Positions 17,273 through 26,720 of a DNA stretch of 64,000 bases are shown here, piece after piece (positions within the stretch are counted from its first letter, which is position 1; each line of letters begins with the position of its first letter). The notes below the pieces were generated by a model that had not been told where the DNA came from, did no database searches, and saw only the letters and a program-made list of their open reading frames with translations. The stretch lies in assembly GCA_964559175.1 (NCBI GenBank), contig CAZLGT010000017.1, forward strand, positions 12,851 to 76,850, in the 5' to 3' direction. Origin of the DNA: Mariniphaga sp964559175. GTDB taxonomy: Bacteria; Bacteroidota; Bacteroidia; Bacteroidales; Prolixibacteraceae. The translations under genes were made by a program, and so were the position numbers.

Positions 17273-17869
17273 ATGAGCCCATTTTGGAACGACAGATATG
17301 CCACTGACCAATACGTTTATGGAACTGAGCCCAATCAGTTTTTGAAAAGTGAGTTAACCAAACTTCCTTGCGGAAAAATACTTTTTCCGGCCGAAGGGGA
17401 AGGTAGGAACGCTGTTTATGCTGCAAAAAACGGATGGGAAGTATTTGCTTTCGACAGCAGCAAAGAAGCCTGCAAAAAAGCAGAAAACCTTGCTGCCTTA
17501 TCGGGGGTTTCAATTCAGTATAAAGTAACTAACTTCGAGAAAATTAATTTACCAGCTGATTTTTTTGACACCATAGTTTTGATTTTTGCCCATTTTCATC
17601 CCTTAAAAAGAAAAGAATACCACCAAAAACTCATCTCCTTATTAAAACCCGGAGGAACAATTCTGCTCGAAGGTTTCTCAAAAAAACAGACAGATTATAA
17701 TTCGGGAGGCCCCAAAAATATCGAATTGCTATTTTCAAAACAGGAAATCAAGGAAGATTTCAGTTTATTATCCGAATTAAAACTTGAAGAATTGTTAATT
17801 AATCTCGATGAAGGCCCATATCACCAGGGAATTGCATCTGTAATACGAATGGTGGGCACCAAAAAGTGA
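17273..17869 (+). CDS. Class I SAM-dependent methyltransferase (TehB-like)
   Basis: A 198-residue small methyltransferase. The N-terminus FWNDRYATDQYVYGTEPNQF is typical of the TehB/thiopurine-like group. The SAM-binding motif I is ILFPAEGEGRNAVYAA, with VFAFDSS as the acidic residue after strand 2, and IVLIFAHFHP and LLKPGGTILLEGF as later motifs. ATG 17273 fits family N-termini; ATG 17258 and TTG 17222 are in frame upstream. The substrate is unknown. The TehB label refers to similarity only, not to proof of tellurite or selenite methylation. Confidence 0.8.
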   Translation: MSPFWNDRYATDQYVYGTEPNQFLKSELTKLPCGKILFPAEGEGRNAVYAAKNGWEVFAFDSSKEACKKAENLAALSGVSIQYKVTNFEKINLPADFFDTIVLIFAHFHPLKRKEYHQKLISLLKPGGTILLEGFSKKQTDYNSGGPKNIELLFSKQEIKEDFSLLSELKLEELLINLDEGPYHQGIASVIRMVGTKK

Positions 17870-18191
17870 AATATTTCGTTATTCTTAAAAAATGCAATCA
17901 AATATTCAGAAACTTTTTTTAAATGCCATCGTAAAAGTGAGCGTCGGCAAAAACTCAAAAGCAGAAACACTCAGGAATTAACTCATTTAAGAAAACCAGA
18001 AACGTTCTAATATTAAATTAGTTGGATAATAAACTGGAACAAAAGAAAAAAAGAATTTTAATTTTTGGTATGTAATAAGTATTTACTATTATTGCAGTCG
18101 AATTTCAACAAATTCTCGTCTCCACTTTATTTATTTCAAATAAGTTTCATTATTGGTTTAATCAGGATAAGAGAATAATAATTTTTTTACA
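17870..18191 (+). other. Intergenic region upstream of rho, no gene seen
   Basis: A 322-base AT-rich stretch with short frames only and no recognisable RNA or repeat. It must hold the rho promoter and leader. TTTTTGG at about 18060 and TATTATTG near 18088 are imperfect matches to TAnnTTTG. Confidence 0.6.
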
Positions 18192-20048
18192 ATGTACGAT
18201 ATTTTAGAATTGAATAAAAAACTCGTCCCTGAGTTGCGTGAAATTGGCAAGGGACTAAAAATCAAGCGCGTAGAATCCTTCAAAAAACAGGATTTGATAT
18301 ACAAGATTTTAGACACGCAAGCCATTCAGGAAGCCGAAAAAAAGGTGAATAAAAGCAATGCAAAAGATCAGCCGCCAGCAAAAAAGGAGGAACGATCTTC
18401 TTTTAAAAATTTCCTTCGAAAAAAGCAGGATACACCGAAAGACGACCAAAACCAGGCATCCGAAAAACCGCGTCGCGGAAGAAGGCCCCGGCGTGACAAT
18501 GTAGAACCTGTTTTGAAAAAGCAACCGGCAGATACACAACCCTCAGCTCCCACTGAGAAAAAAGACAACACAACACAATCGCGCCAGGACCAGATAAAAG
18601 CCATTATTCAGGGTTTTAGCGAAAAATCAAAAAGCTCAAAAGACGACGAAAAGGCCAAGGGCAAAAAACAGGAAACTGCGCAAACCGAGAAAGAAAGACC
18701 GGTAATTAAAACGCAAAAAGACAAGCAGGAAGGTCAGGATAAAACCGGCGGCCAGCAAAAAGAACATTCCGGCCAACCGAATGAAGTAAAGAAACAACAC
18801 GAAAGAAAAGATCAGGAAAAACCGGTACACCAGAAAAAAGACCAAAGAGAACATAAAGGCTACCAGCAAAAACAACAAAACGGGAATCAAAATACCGGAC
18901 AAAGTAAAAGCAGTAAGTTTTATGAATTTGACGGGATTGTTACCAATACCGGAGTTTTGGAAATCTTGCAGGATGGTTACGGATTCCTTCGTTCTTCCGA
19001 TTTTAATTACCTGAATTCACCCGACGATGTTTATGTTTCGCAATCGCAAATAAAACTTTTCGGGTTAAAAACAGGCGACACAGTAACCGGAACAATTCGT
19101 CCGCCCAAAGAAGGCGAAAAATATTTTCCGCTGATAAAAGTTTTGGAAATTAACGGCAGAAGTCCACAGTACATTCGCGACCGTGTGCCGTTCGATCACC
19201 TCACCCCGTTGTTCCCCGAAGAAAAATTTGAACTGACAGGAAATGGCCACGACAATATTTCTACCCGTGTGGTGGACATGTTTGCACCCATTGGTAAAGG
19301 CCAGCGTGGGTTAATTGTTGCTCAGCCTAAAACGGGAAAAACCGTACTTCTTAAAGAAATTGCCAATGCCATTGCAGCCAATAACCCCGAGGTTTATATG
19401 ATTGTGCTGCTGGTTGACGAACGTCCGGAAGAGGTTACCGATATGGCCCGCAGTGTTGATGCAGAAGTAATTGCATCTACATTTGACGAACCGGCCGACA
19501 AACATGTGAAAGTGGCCAACATAGTGCTGGAAAAAGCAAAACGCCTGGTTGAATGCGGACACGATGTGGTAATTCTGCTCGATTCCATAACCCGTCTGGC
19601 CCGTGCATACAACACTGTTCAACCGGCTTCAGGAAAAGTACTTTCGGGTGGTGTGGATGCCAATGCACTCCACAAACCCAAACGGTTCTTTGGGGCTGCA
19701 CGGAATATCGAAGAGGGCGGCTCGCTTACCATTCTGGCTACTGCACTTACCGAAACCGGCTCGAAAATGGACGATGTTATTTTCGAAGAATTTAAAGGAA
19801 CAGGAAACATGGAGCTGCAGCTCGACCGGAAACTGTCCAACAAGCGAATCTTCCCGTCGGTGGATATTCCCGCATCGAGTACGCGCCGTGAAGACTTACT
19901 TATCAGAAAAGAATTACTGGACAAGCTTTGGATTCTGCGCAATTACCTTGGAGACATGAATTCTCTGGAAGCCATGGAATTTATGAAAACGAGGCTGATG
20001 CGTTCCAACTCCATTGCCGAATTCCTGGCATCGATGAACGACGGATAA
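18192..20048 (+). CDS. rho: Transcription termination factor Rho
   Basis: A 618-residue hexameric RNA helicase that ends transcription at Rho-dependent sites. The N-terminal Rho_N helix bundle (residues 1-45) is followed by a long disordered insert of Lys, Gln, Glu and Asp (about 50-240). Next comes the RNA-binding OB fold (ILQDGYGFLRSSDFNYL, about 255-325), then the ATPase with Walker A in VAQPKTGKTVLLKEIA and the motifs DERPEEVTDM and LLDSITRLARAYN. E. coli Rho is about 419 residues, so the insert adds nearly 200. Such inserts are known in Bacteroidota Rho proteins. A strong intrinsic terminator follows. Confidence 0.97.
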   Translation: MYDILELNKKLVPELREIGKGLKIKRVESFKKQDLIYKILDTQAIQEAEKKVNKSNAKDQPPAKKEERSSFKNFLRKKQDTPKDDQNQASEKPRRGRRPRRDNVEPVLKKQPADTQPSAPTEKKDNTTQSRQDQIKAIIQGFSEKSKSSKDDEKAKGKKQETAQTEKERPVIKTQKDKQEGQDKTGGQQKEHSGQPNEVKKQHERKDQEKPVHQKKDQREHKGYQQKQQNGNQNTGQSKSSKFYEFDGIVTNTGVLEILQDGYGFLRSSDFNYLNSPDDVYVSQSQIKLFGLKTGDTVTGTIRPPKEGEKYFPLIKVLEINGRSPQYIRDRVPFDHLTPLFPEEKFELTGNGHDNISTRVVDMFAPIGKGQRGLIVAQPKTGKTVLLKEIANAIAANNPEVYMIVLLVDERPEEVTDMARSVDAEVIASTFDEPADKHVKVANIVLEKAKRLVECGHDVVILLDSITRLARAYNTVQPASGKVLSGGVDANALHKPKRFFGAARNIEEGGSLTILATALTETGSKMDDVIFEEFKGTGNMELQLDRKLSNKRIFPSVDIPASSTRREDLLIRKELLDKLWILRNYLGDMNSLEAMEFMKTRLMRSNSIAEFLASMNDG

Positions 20049-20071
20049 ATTAAACGTACATATAATCTTAC

Positions 20072-20100
20072 AAAAAGCAGGCTCACTGAGCCTGCTTTTT
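20072..20100 (+). terminator. Rho-independent terminator after rho
   Basis: Perfect 13-bp stem AAAAAGCAGGCTC / GAGCCTGCTTTTT with an ACT loop, 24 bases after the rho stop codon, ending in a T run. Confidence 0.9.
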
Positions 20101-20175
20101 TATTTTTATCAAATCTAAATTACACAAAATATTTAATTCTGACATCTTCACATTACAAAATCAGCCTAAAACTGT

Positions 20176-20183
20176 TATTTTTG
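20176..20183 (+). promoter_or_regulatory. Candidate -7 element for the AAA ATPase gene
   Basis: TATTTTTG matches TAnnTTTG and lies 18 bases before the TTG start at 20201. It leaves a very short leader. No -33 match seen. Confidence 0.4.
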
Positions 20184-20200
20184 CAGAAAAACTTAATACA

Positions 20201-21376
20201 TTGGAATTTTTTCAAAATTCACATAGAACATTACTGGAAAGTACAAATCCAACCATTGCCAGGGAACTTCAGTTCACCATCGACTGGTCGCATCCGCTTA
20301 TTTGCATCAAAGGATTCAGGGGAGTAGGAAAAACCATGTTCCTGCTGGATTATCTCAAACAGGAATATCCTGAAGATAATTCGGTTTTGTATATAAATCT
20401 CAACAATTTTTACTTTACCCACCGCACCATTTACTCATTTGCCGACGAGTTTGCAAAACGTGGCGGGAAGGTGCTTTTTCTCGATCAAATTCAGAAATAC
20501 GCCAGTTGGGCCGAAGAATTGCGGCAATGTTACGATCAGCTGCCGGGCCTGAAAATTGTTTTCACCTCGTCACCGGTTTTGCGCGTTGCCGAAGAAAACA
20601 AATACCTTAAAGGCAAAGTAAAAGTTTACCATTTGGAAGGCCTTTCCTTTCGTGAATTTTTAAATTATAAAACACAACACAACTTTTCTGCATACTCCTT
20701 CACCGATATATTAAACAATCATACAGATATTTCGCGGAAGGTGGTTGAAAAAGTGCGGCCTCTCGCCTATTTCGAAGAGTATCTGAAAATCGGTTTTTAC
20801 CCCTATTTCACCGACAACCCGAATTTCTATTCCAACCGGCTTTTGAAGCACATTAATCTTGCGCTCGAAATCGACGTACCCTACATCAACCAAATCGAGC
20901 TAAAATATTTGTCAAAACTCAGAAAACTGTTGCATATCATAGCCGAAGAAACTCCTTTTTCGCCAAATGTGAGTAAATTGGCAGCCGATATTGAAACATC
21001 GCGGGCAACAGTAATGAACTACCTTCGTTACCTGAAAAATGCAAAGCTGATTCAGCTTTTATATTCAAACGGTGATGAAAATGAAATGAAGAAGCCCGAC
21101 CAGGTGTTTATGCACAACACAAACCTGTTGTATGCCATAGCACCCGACAATGCAGAAAAAATGAATCTTCGGAAAACGTTCTTTTACAATCAGACAGGTT
21201 ACTTGTTGCCGGTTAACAGCTCTGCAACTGCTGATTTTCTGGTTGACCATACCTGGCATTTCATTGTTGGCGGACACAATACCGAACCTGCAGAAGGTTG
21301 CATTGCCGTTGCCGATATGATTGAAACAGGCGCAGAAAATAAAATCCCTCTCTGGCTTTTTGGTTTTTTATACTGA
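20201..21376 (+). CDS. AAA family ATPase (AAA_14/DUF4143 type)
   Basis: A 391-residue single-chain P-loop ATPase. Walker A is IKGFRGVGKTMFLLDY (about residues 35-50) and the Walker B-like stretch is KVLFLDQIQKYASW. A winged-helix region (FSPNVSKLAADIETSRATVMNYLRYL) and a C-terminal domain ending PLWLFGFLY follow, as in many Bacteroidota members. The start is TTG, because the next Met is inside the P-loop. These ATPases are numerous in gut and marine Bacteroidota and their role is unknown; links to toxin-antitoxin or phage defence have been proposed for relatives only. It stands alone between rho and nifJ. Confidence 0.85.
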   Translation: MEFFQNSHRTLLESTNPTIARELQFTIDWSHPLICIKGFRGVGKTMFLLDYLKQEYPEDNSVLYINLNNFYFTHRTIYSFADEFAKRGGKVLFLDQIQKYASWAEELRQCYDQLPGLKIVFTSSPVLRVAEENKYLKGKVKVYHLEGLSFREFLNYKTQHNFSAYSFTDILNNHTDISRKVVEKVRPLAYFEEYLKIGFYPYFTDNPNFYSNRLLKHINLALEIDVPYINQIELKYLSKLRKLLHIIAEETPFSPNVSKLAADIETSRATVMNYLRYLKNAKLIQLLYSNGDENEMKKPDQVFMHNTNLLYAIAPDNAEKMNLRKTFFYNQTGYLLPVNSSATADFLVDHTWHFIVGGHNTEPAEGCIAVADMIETGAENKIPLWLFGFLY

Positions 21377-21429
21377 AATTATACTATAAGGAGTGAAATA
21401 ATAATAATTTGAAACAAAACAAAATAGAA

Positions 21430-24400
21430 ATGGCAAAACAAAAAAAATTTATTACATGCGACGGGAACTACGCTGCGTCGTATATGAGTTACATGTTTAG
21501 TGAAGTTGCCTGTATTTATCCGATTACACCTTCATCGAACATGGCTGAAAATGTGGACGAATGGGCTGCATTTGGCAAGAAAAACATGTTTGGGCGCCCT
21601 GTTCGCCTGGCAGAAATGCAAAGTGAAGGCGGAGCAGCCGGAGCTGTACATGGAGCGTTACAGGCTGGAGCACTGGCTACAACTTATACCGCATCGCAGG
21701 GACTGTTGCTGATGATTCCCAACATGTATAAAATTGCGGGTGAGCTTCTGCCCACAGTATTTCATGTAAGTGCACGAGCCGTTGCGGCGCATGCCCTTTC
21801 CATTTTTGGAGATCACAGCGATATTTACGCGGCCCGCCAAACCGGCTTTGCAATGATTGCATCCGGCTCGGTTCAGGAAGAAATGGACCTGGCTGGTGTT
21901 GCTCACCTGGCAACCCTGAAATCGAGGATTCCTTTTCTGGCCTTCTTCGATGGGTTTCGTACTTCGCACGAGGTGCAAAAAATTGAAGCACTTCAAATGG
22001 AAGACATGGTACCACTTGTTGACCAGGAAGCTTTACAGGAATTTCGTAACCGGGCACTAAACCCTGAAAATCCGGTCACCCGCGGAACTGCCCAGAACCC
22101 TGATATTTTCTTTCAGGCCAAAGAATCGATTAACAAATTTTACGATGCCGTTCCAGACATCGTGGCCGGATACATGAAAGAAATATCTAAACTGACAGGA
22201 CGAGAGTATCATCCGTTTAATTACTACGGAGACCCGGAAGCAGAAAACATCATTATTGCCATGGGTTCGGTTACCGAAACCATTAAGGAAGCCATCGACC
22301 ACCTGCAGGCGCAAGGCAAAAAAGTGGGAATGATTGCGGTTCACCTGTTCCGTCCATTCTCAGCAGAATATTTCATGCAGGCTTTGCCTAAAACCGTGAA
22401 ACGTATTGCCGTACTCGATCGGGCCAAAGAACCGGGATCAGCAGGAGAACCGCTCCTTCTCGATGTGAAAACACAATTCTACAGAAAAGAAAATGCACCG
22501 CTTATTGTTGGCGGACGTTACGGATTAGGTTCAAAGGACACCACTCCTTCTCAAATTCTTTCGGTTTACGAAAACCTGGAAATGAATGAACCTAAAAACG
22601 ATTTCACCATTGGAATTATTGACGACGTAACCTTCAAGTCGCTGCCGCCCAAAGAAGAAATTGACATTTCACCCAAAGGTACCTATCAGGCAAAATTTTA
22701 CGGATTGGGTTCAGACGGGACTGTTGGTGCAAACAAAAACTCCATCAAAATTATTGGTGATGCAACCGATAAATACTGCCAGGGATATTTCCAGTACGAC
22801 TCGAAAAAGTCGGGCGGTTTTACCTGTTCACACCTAAGGTTTGGCGACAAACCAATCCGCTCCACCTATCTGGTTAACACACCCGACTTCGTGGCATGTC
22901 ATGTTTCGGCCTACATCAATCTTTACGATGTTTTAAAAGGTTTGAAAAAAGGCGGTTCGTTCCTGCTTAACTCCATTTGGGATGAAGAAGAAACCAAGCG
23001 CCGTTTGCCCGACCACATGAAAAAATACCTGGCTGAAAATGAAATTAATTTTTACATTACAAATGGAACCAAGCTGGGCGAAGATATTGGCCTGGGAACA
23101 CGGACCAATACCATCATGCAATCGGCCTTTTTCAAAATTACAGGAGTTATTCCTTACGAAATGGCTGTTGATGAAATGAAAAAAGCCATTGTAAAATCGT
23201 ACGGAAACAAAGGCGAAAAAGTGGTAAATATGAACTTTGCTGCGGTTGAAGCCGGCGGTAAAAACGTTCATAAGGTAGAAGTACCTGCCGAGTGGAAAAA
23301 AATTGAAGTGAAGGAGGGCAACGGAACATCGGACCGTCCTGAATATATCGTGAAAGTAGTAGATGTAATCAACGGACAAAAAGGCGATAACCTTCCTGTT
23401 TCTACCTTTGCCGGCGCCGAAGACGGCACGTTCCCGCTGGGTACGGCAGCCTACGAAAAAAGAGGAATTGCTGTTCATGTTCCTGAATGGCAGGCAGAAA
23501 ACTGCATCCAGTGTAATCAGTGTTCTTATGTATGTCCGCATGCTGCTATCCGTCCGTTCCTGATGACAGAGGAAGAGGTGGATGCTGCTCCTGAAGGAAC
23601 CGAAACACGGGTTGCAACACCTTCAAAAATGTTTAACGGAATGCATTTCCGCATTCAGGTGAGTGTGCTCGACTGCACAGGTTGCGGCAATTGTGTGGAG
23701 GTTTGTCCATCGAAAGTGAAATCACTTGTAATGGAATCGCTCGACTCGCAGCAGGCTGAAATTAAGCGCTGGGATTATATGGTAAACGAGGTTTCGCTGA
23801 AGGAAAAAGTTGTGGACAAAACCAAATCGGTAAAAAATTCACAGTTTGCGCAACCGCTGTTTGAATTTTCAGGCGCATGTGCCGGATGTGGAGAAACACC
23901 ATACGTGAAACTGATTACCCAATTGTATGGCGAAAGAATGATGATTGCCAATGCCACCGGATGTTCATCCATTTTTGGTGGTTCTGCGCCTTCAACTCCC
24001 TATTGCAAGCACAAAGACTCGGGCCACGGTCCGGCCTGGGCCAATTCACTTTTTGAAGACAATGCCGAATATGGCTTTGGTTTTTCCGAAGGAGTTACAG
24101 CCCAGCGCAACCGTATCGAGGACATTATGAGGACAGCGTTGAGCAACGGTATTTCCGATTCTGAAAAAGAAGCTTTCCAGCTTTGGATCGACAACAAAAA
24201 CGATGGCGACGGATCAGCAGAAGCATCTGCCAAAGTTTTGGAAGCCATTGCCGGCAGCAAAAGCGACTATGCCAAAGAAATTGAGAAACTGAAACAATAC
24301 CTGGTGAAAAAATCGATTTGGGTATTTGGCGGCGACGGCTGGGCTTACGACATTGGTTACGGAGGGCTCGATCACGTAATGGCAAGCGGAGAAGACATCA

Positions 24401-24981
24401 ATGTGCTGGTTATGGATACAGAGGTTTATTCGAATACAGGTGGTCAGTCATCCAAATCAACACCGGTTGGCGCCGTGGCCAAATTTGCCGCTTCGGGTAA
24501 AAAAATCCGCAAAAAAGACCTGGGCGCCATGATGATGACTTACGGTTATGTGTATGTTGCACAGGTTGCCATGGGTGCAAACCAGTCGCAATACCTGAAA
24601 GCTTTGCGCGAAGCAGAAGCTTACCCGGGACCATCCATCATTATTGCCTATTCACCTTGTATCAGCCACGGACTGAGAGCGGGAATGGGCAACACGCAAG
24701 ATGAAGAAAAAAGAGCTGTTGAGTCTGGCTACTGGTCACTTTTCCGCTACAACCCTCTGGTTGAGAATGAAGGCAAAAATCCATTCCAGCTCGATTCAAA
24801 AGAACCCGACTGGAGCAAATTCCAGAATTTCCTTAACGGAGAGGTTCGCTATACCTCACTGAAAAAATCATTCCCGGCAGAAGCCGATGAACTGTTTAAG
24901 GCTGCCGAAGAAAATGCAAAATGGCGTCATAATTCATATAAACGTATGGCGGCCATGGACTTTTCCAAAGCTGAAGAATAG
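21430..24981 (+). CDS. nifJ: Pyruvate:ferredoxin (flavodoxin) oxidoreductase
   Basis: A single-chain homodimeric PFOR of 1183 residues that converts pyruvate and CoA to acetyl-CoA, CO2 and reduced ferredoxin. The alpha domain (YPITPSSNMAENVDEW) comes first. The gamma domain follows around residues 415-630 (GLGSDGTVGANKNSIKII). A ferredoxin insert has two [4Fe-4S] motifs, CIQCNQCSYVCP and CTGCGNCVEVCP. The C-terminal ThDP domain has GDGWAYDIGYGGLDHV and EVYSNTGGQSSKSTP. ATG 21430 is chosen over an in-frame TTG at 21409 by family N-termini (KKFITCDGNYAA). An AAGGAG lies at 21388-21393, rather far from either start. It supports anaerobic pyruvate oxidation alongside KGOR. Confidence 0.96.
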   Translation: MAKQKKFITCDGNYAASYMSYMFSEVACIYPITPSSNMAENVDEWAAFGKKNMFGRPVRLAEMQSEGGAAGAVHGALQAGALATTYTASQGLLLMIPNMYKIAGELLPTVFHVSARAVAAHALSIFGDHSDIYAARQTGFAMIASGSVQEEMDLAGVAHLATLKSRIPFLAFFDGFRTSHEVQKIEALQMEDMVPLVDQEALQEFRNRALNPENPVTRGTAQNPDIFFQAKESINKFYDAVPDIVAGYMKEISKLTGREYHPFNYYGDPEAENIIIAMGSVTETIKEAIDHLQAQGKKVGMIAVHLFRPFSAEYFMQALPKTVKRIAVLDRAKEPGSAGEPLLLDVKTQFYRKENAPLIVGGRYGLGSKDTTPSQILSVYENLEMNEPKNDFTIGIIDDVTFKSLPPKEEIDISPKGTYQAKFYGLGSDGTVGANKNSIKIIGDATDKYCQGYFQYDSKKSGGFTCSHLRFGDKPIRSTYLVNTPDFVACHVSAYINLYDVLKGLKKGGSFLLNSIWDEEETKRRLPDHMKKYLAENEINFYITNGTKLGEDIGLGTRTNTIMQSAFFKITGVIPYEMAVDEMKKAIVKSYGNKGEKVVNMNFAAVEAGGKNVHKVEVPAEWKKIEVKEGNGTSDRPEYIVKVVDVINGQKGDNLPVSTFAGAEDGTFPLGTAAYEKRGIAVHVPEWQAENCIQCNQCSYVCPHAAIRPFLMTEEEVDAAPEGTETRVATPSKMFNGMHFRIQVSVLDCTGCGNCVEVCPSKVKSLVMESLDSQQAEIKRWDYMVNEVSLKEKVVDKTKSVKNSQFAQPLFEFSGACAGCGETPYVKLITQLYGERMMIANATGCSSIFGGSAPSTPYCKHKDSGHGPAWANSLFEDNAEYGFGFSEGVTAQRNRIEDIMRTALSNGISDSEKEAFQLWIDNKNDGDGSAEASAKVLEAIAGSKSDYAKEIEKLKQYLVKKSIWVFGGDGWAYDIGYGGLDHVMASGEDINVLVMDTEVYSNTGGQSSKSTPVGAVAKFAASGKKIRKKDLGAMMMTYGYVYVAQVAMGANQSQYLKALREAEAYPGPSIIIAYSPCISHGLRAGMGNTQDEEKRAVESGYWSLFRYNPLVENEGKNPFQLDSKEPDWSKFQNFLNGEVRYTSLKKSFPAEADELFKAAEENAKWRHNSYKRMAAMDFSKAEE

Positions 24982-24997
24982 AAAATTCTTTCCTCTA

Positions 24998-25024
24998 CAA
25001 GGAACTTTAAATAAAAGTTCCTTG
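24998..25024 (+). repeat. Hairpin 1 downstream of nifJ
   Basis: Inverted repeat CAAGGAACTTT / AAAGTTCCTTG with a 5-base loop, 17 bases after the nifJ stop. It has no T run, so it could be an mRNA 3'-end stabiliser rather than a terminator. Confidence 0.7.
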
Positions 25025-25030
25025 AATCAT

Positions 25031-25063
25031 CCCTTACGGTTTTGAACCGTAAGGGATTTTTTT
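25031..25063 (+). terminator. Hairpin 2 downstream of nifJ, intrinsic terminator
   Basis: Perfect 11-bp stem CCCTTACGGTT / AACCGTAAGGG around TTG, followed by seven T residues (25057-25063). This is a classical plus-strand terminator for nifJ. Confidence 0.88.
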
Positions 25064-25105
25064 CAGAGAATCTGCTGCAGGAAAAAATACCGGATATTAT
25101 TAACA

Positions 25106-25145
25106 CAAAAAAAGGCTGGCACAAATTTGTGCCAGCCTTTTTTTG
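25106..25145. terminator. 40-bp perfect palindrome, bidirectional terminator
   Basis: The two arms, each 20 bases, are perfect complements: CAAAAAAAGGCTGGCACAAA and its reverse complement. Each arm supplies the T run for one strand, so it can stop read-through from nifJ and from the convergent exbD gene. Confidence 0.85.
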
Positions 25146-25168
25146 TTATAACGTTATTCAATTCTGTT

Positions 25169-25639
25169 CTATCTTTCCACTCTTGATCTGGCAGAATAGT
25201 TGATATGCAATGCAGCGGCTTTTCGCAACTCCTGTTTTATGTCGGTTACGATACCCATTGTAGTATTCTCATCAACCTTCAAAGAAGTAACAATCATAGA
25301 CCTTTCAGCCTCGTTTCTTGCTTCTCTTTCGGCAATAACATAGTCGATGATGTCGCTCACATTTGCAAACTGGTCGTTCAGCTGTATGCGTGGCGCCACC
25401 CCAAATGTTTTCTGGTATTGCGCCAACGGTTCTCCAACATAAATATAACTTACCAGCGACTTTTTCTCCAGTTTTGTCAATTCCGTTGCTTGCGGCAAAC
25501 GCATTTGTACCATGTAAGTTACTTCACGCATGGTTGTACTCACCATGAAGAAGAACAACAACATAAATACAATGTCAGGCAGCGAAGCAGTTGAAATTGG
25601 TGGAAGTTCTTTCCCATCTTTTTTTCTAAATTTACTCAT
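25169..25639 (-). CDS. exbD: ExbD/TolR-family biopolymer transport protein (second copy)
   Basis: A 156-residue ExbD-like protein with one N-terminal membrane helix after a short cytoplasmic segment: ISTASLPDIVFMLLFFFMVS. The Asp in SLPDIVFM is the conserved proton-channel residue of ExbD/TolR. The periplasmic part is at about residues 45-156. With ExbB it uses the proton gradient to energise TonB-dependent transport (or Tol-type envelope work). It is last in a four-gene operon and lies 12 bases after the other exbD. Bacteroidota often carry two ExbD genes per ExbB. Confidence 0.92.
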   Translation of the reverse strand: MSKFRKKDGKELPPISTASLPDIVFMLLFFFMVSTTMREVTYMVQMRLPQATELTKLEKKSLVSYIYVGEPLAQYQKTFGVAPRIQLNDQFANVSDIIDYVIAEREARNEAERSMIVTSLKVDENTTMGIVTDIKQELRKAAALHINYSARSRVER

Positions 25640-25651
25640 ACTATCTTCCTC

Positions 25652-26218
25652 CTACCTTTTTCTGGGTTCAGCTTCCGAAATTCTGGAAGGATAAATTTCA
25701 CGTACAGCATCTTGTTGCTCCTTTTCCAGTTCGTTGTAAGGCTTGCCAAATTGCCGTCTCGCCAATTCATCTCTTAATTCATTAATGGCAGCAACCAGTT
25801 CGTTTTGAACAGCGATATACATTCCATATTTTGTATCCATATCGTTACGCAGGGAGATAACTCCTTTTGAAACCATTATTTCTCCAAAATACGGTACTTG
25901 TTTAGGTTCTTTCTCAGGCAGACTTTCTTCATTGTATGGGTTTGCCATAAAATGCTTTGCCCGCTCGCGCAAATCCTGAAGATTTGCGTATTCGCCTTCC
26001 ACCAGAAGGTCGTTATTTCTGTTTACCAGTACAACAAACACGTTACGTTCCTTGATCTGCTGATCTTCGTCAAGTTGTTCCGGTGGCACCCATTGTGGAA
26101 GTCGTCTTTCCAAACCGCTGTCAACGTCCATCGTGGTTGTCACCAGGAAAAAGATAAGTAACATGAAGGCGATATCAGCTAAAGATGCTGCCGGTATTTC
26201 AGGTGTTTTTCTTGCCAT
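25652..26218 (-). CDS. exbD: ExbD/TolR-family biopolymer transport protein (first copy)
   Basis: A 188-residue ExbD paralogue. The N-terminal helix PAASLADIAFMLLIFFLVTT carries the conserved Asp. The periplasmic region is longer than in its neighbour (about 140 residues) and ends in a basic ...SEAEPRKR tail. The two copies share the N-terminal pattern (xxASLxDIxFMLLxFF) but diverge beyond it, which suggests distinct partners or an asymmetric dimer in the ExbB pentamer. That idea is inference. Confidence 0.92.
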   Translation of the reverse strand: MARKTPEIPAASLADIAFMLLIFFLVTTTMDVDSGLERRLPQWVPPEQLDEDQQIKERNVFVVLVNRNNDLLVEGEYANLQDLRERAKHFMANPYNEESLPEKEPKQVPYFGEIMVSKGVISLRNDMDTKYGMYIAVQNELVAAINELRDELARRQFGKPYNELEKEQQDAVREIYPSRISEAEPRKR

Positions 26219-26252
26219 AATTAATTTTCCTGTTTTAGTACCACGAATTTGA

Positions 26253-26711
26253 TCACTTAAATAAACGGGTTACCGATGAAAACAGAATAGACAAAACAGC
26301 GATAGCCAGAAGGATGTATGTGGCATACAACCCGGTATCGACCAATTTGGCCACCTGTGGTGTCAGTGTACCGTCGTTAATAAATTTCTGTGCGCCTGCA
26401 AACTGCGGAATTGCATCCGAAGCGAGAAGGTACGAGACCAGTGCTACAACTACCAGAAATACAAGGGAAATTAGACCCTTTTTGGCAGCGCTCATATCGG
26501 TAGCCATGTGAAATAATCCGGCCAGCACTGCAATTCCAGCGCCAATGGCCAGCAAAATATAGGTCCATACCAGATTAGAGTTAATCCAACCACCCATTGT
26601 CGGGTCGGCATCGTTCTCACTAATGTTTACCATCATTGAAACAATAAGAACCGCTGAAACAATGAGCAGGACCCATAAGACTATGGTTACAATTTTTCCT
26701 ACTTTTTCCAT
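26253..26711 (-). CDS. Four-helix membrane protein of the exbB-exbD operon
   Basis: A 152-residue protein I do not recognise by family name. It has four predicted membrane helices: residues about 8-28, 48-68, 81-99 and 126-146. The loop between helices 3 and 4 contains GAQKFINDGTLTPQVAKLVDTGLYATY. It sits between exbB and the two exbD genes with 9- and 34-base gaps, and the same arrangement is common in Bacteroidota. A part in the ExbBD energy-transducing machine is the natural guess, but nothing in the sequence shows it. Confidence 0.8.
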   Translation of the reverse strand: MEKVGKIVTIVLWVLLIVSAVLIVSMMVNISENDADPTMGGWINSNLVWTYILLAIGAGIAVLAGLFHMATDMSAAKKGLISLVFLVVVALVSYLLASDAIPQFAGAQKFINDGTLTPQVAKLVDTGLYATYILLAIAVLSILFSSVTRLFK

Positions 26712-26720
26712 GGGATATTC

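Noticed and set aside
19477..19942. Minus-strand frames within rho
   Set aside because: They are antisense shadows of the conserved ATPase domain with no independent support.
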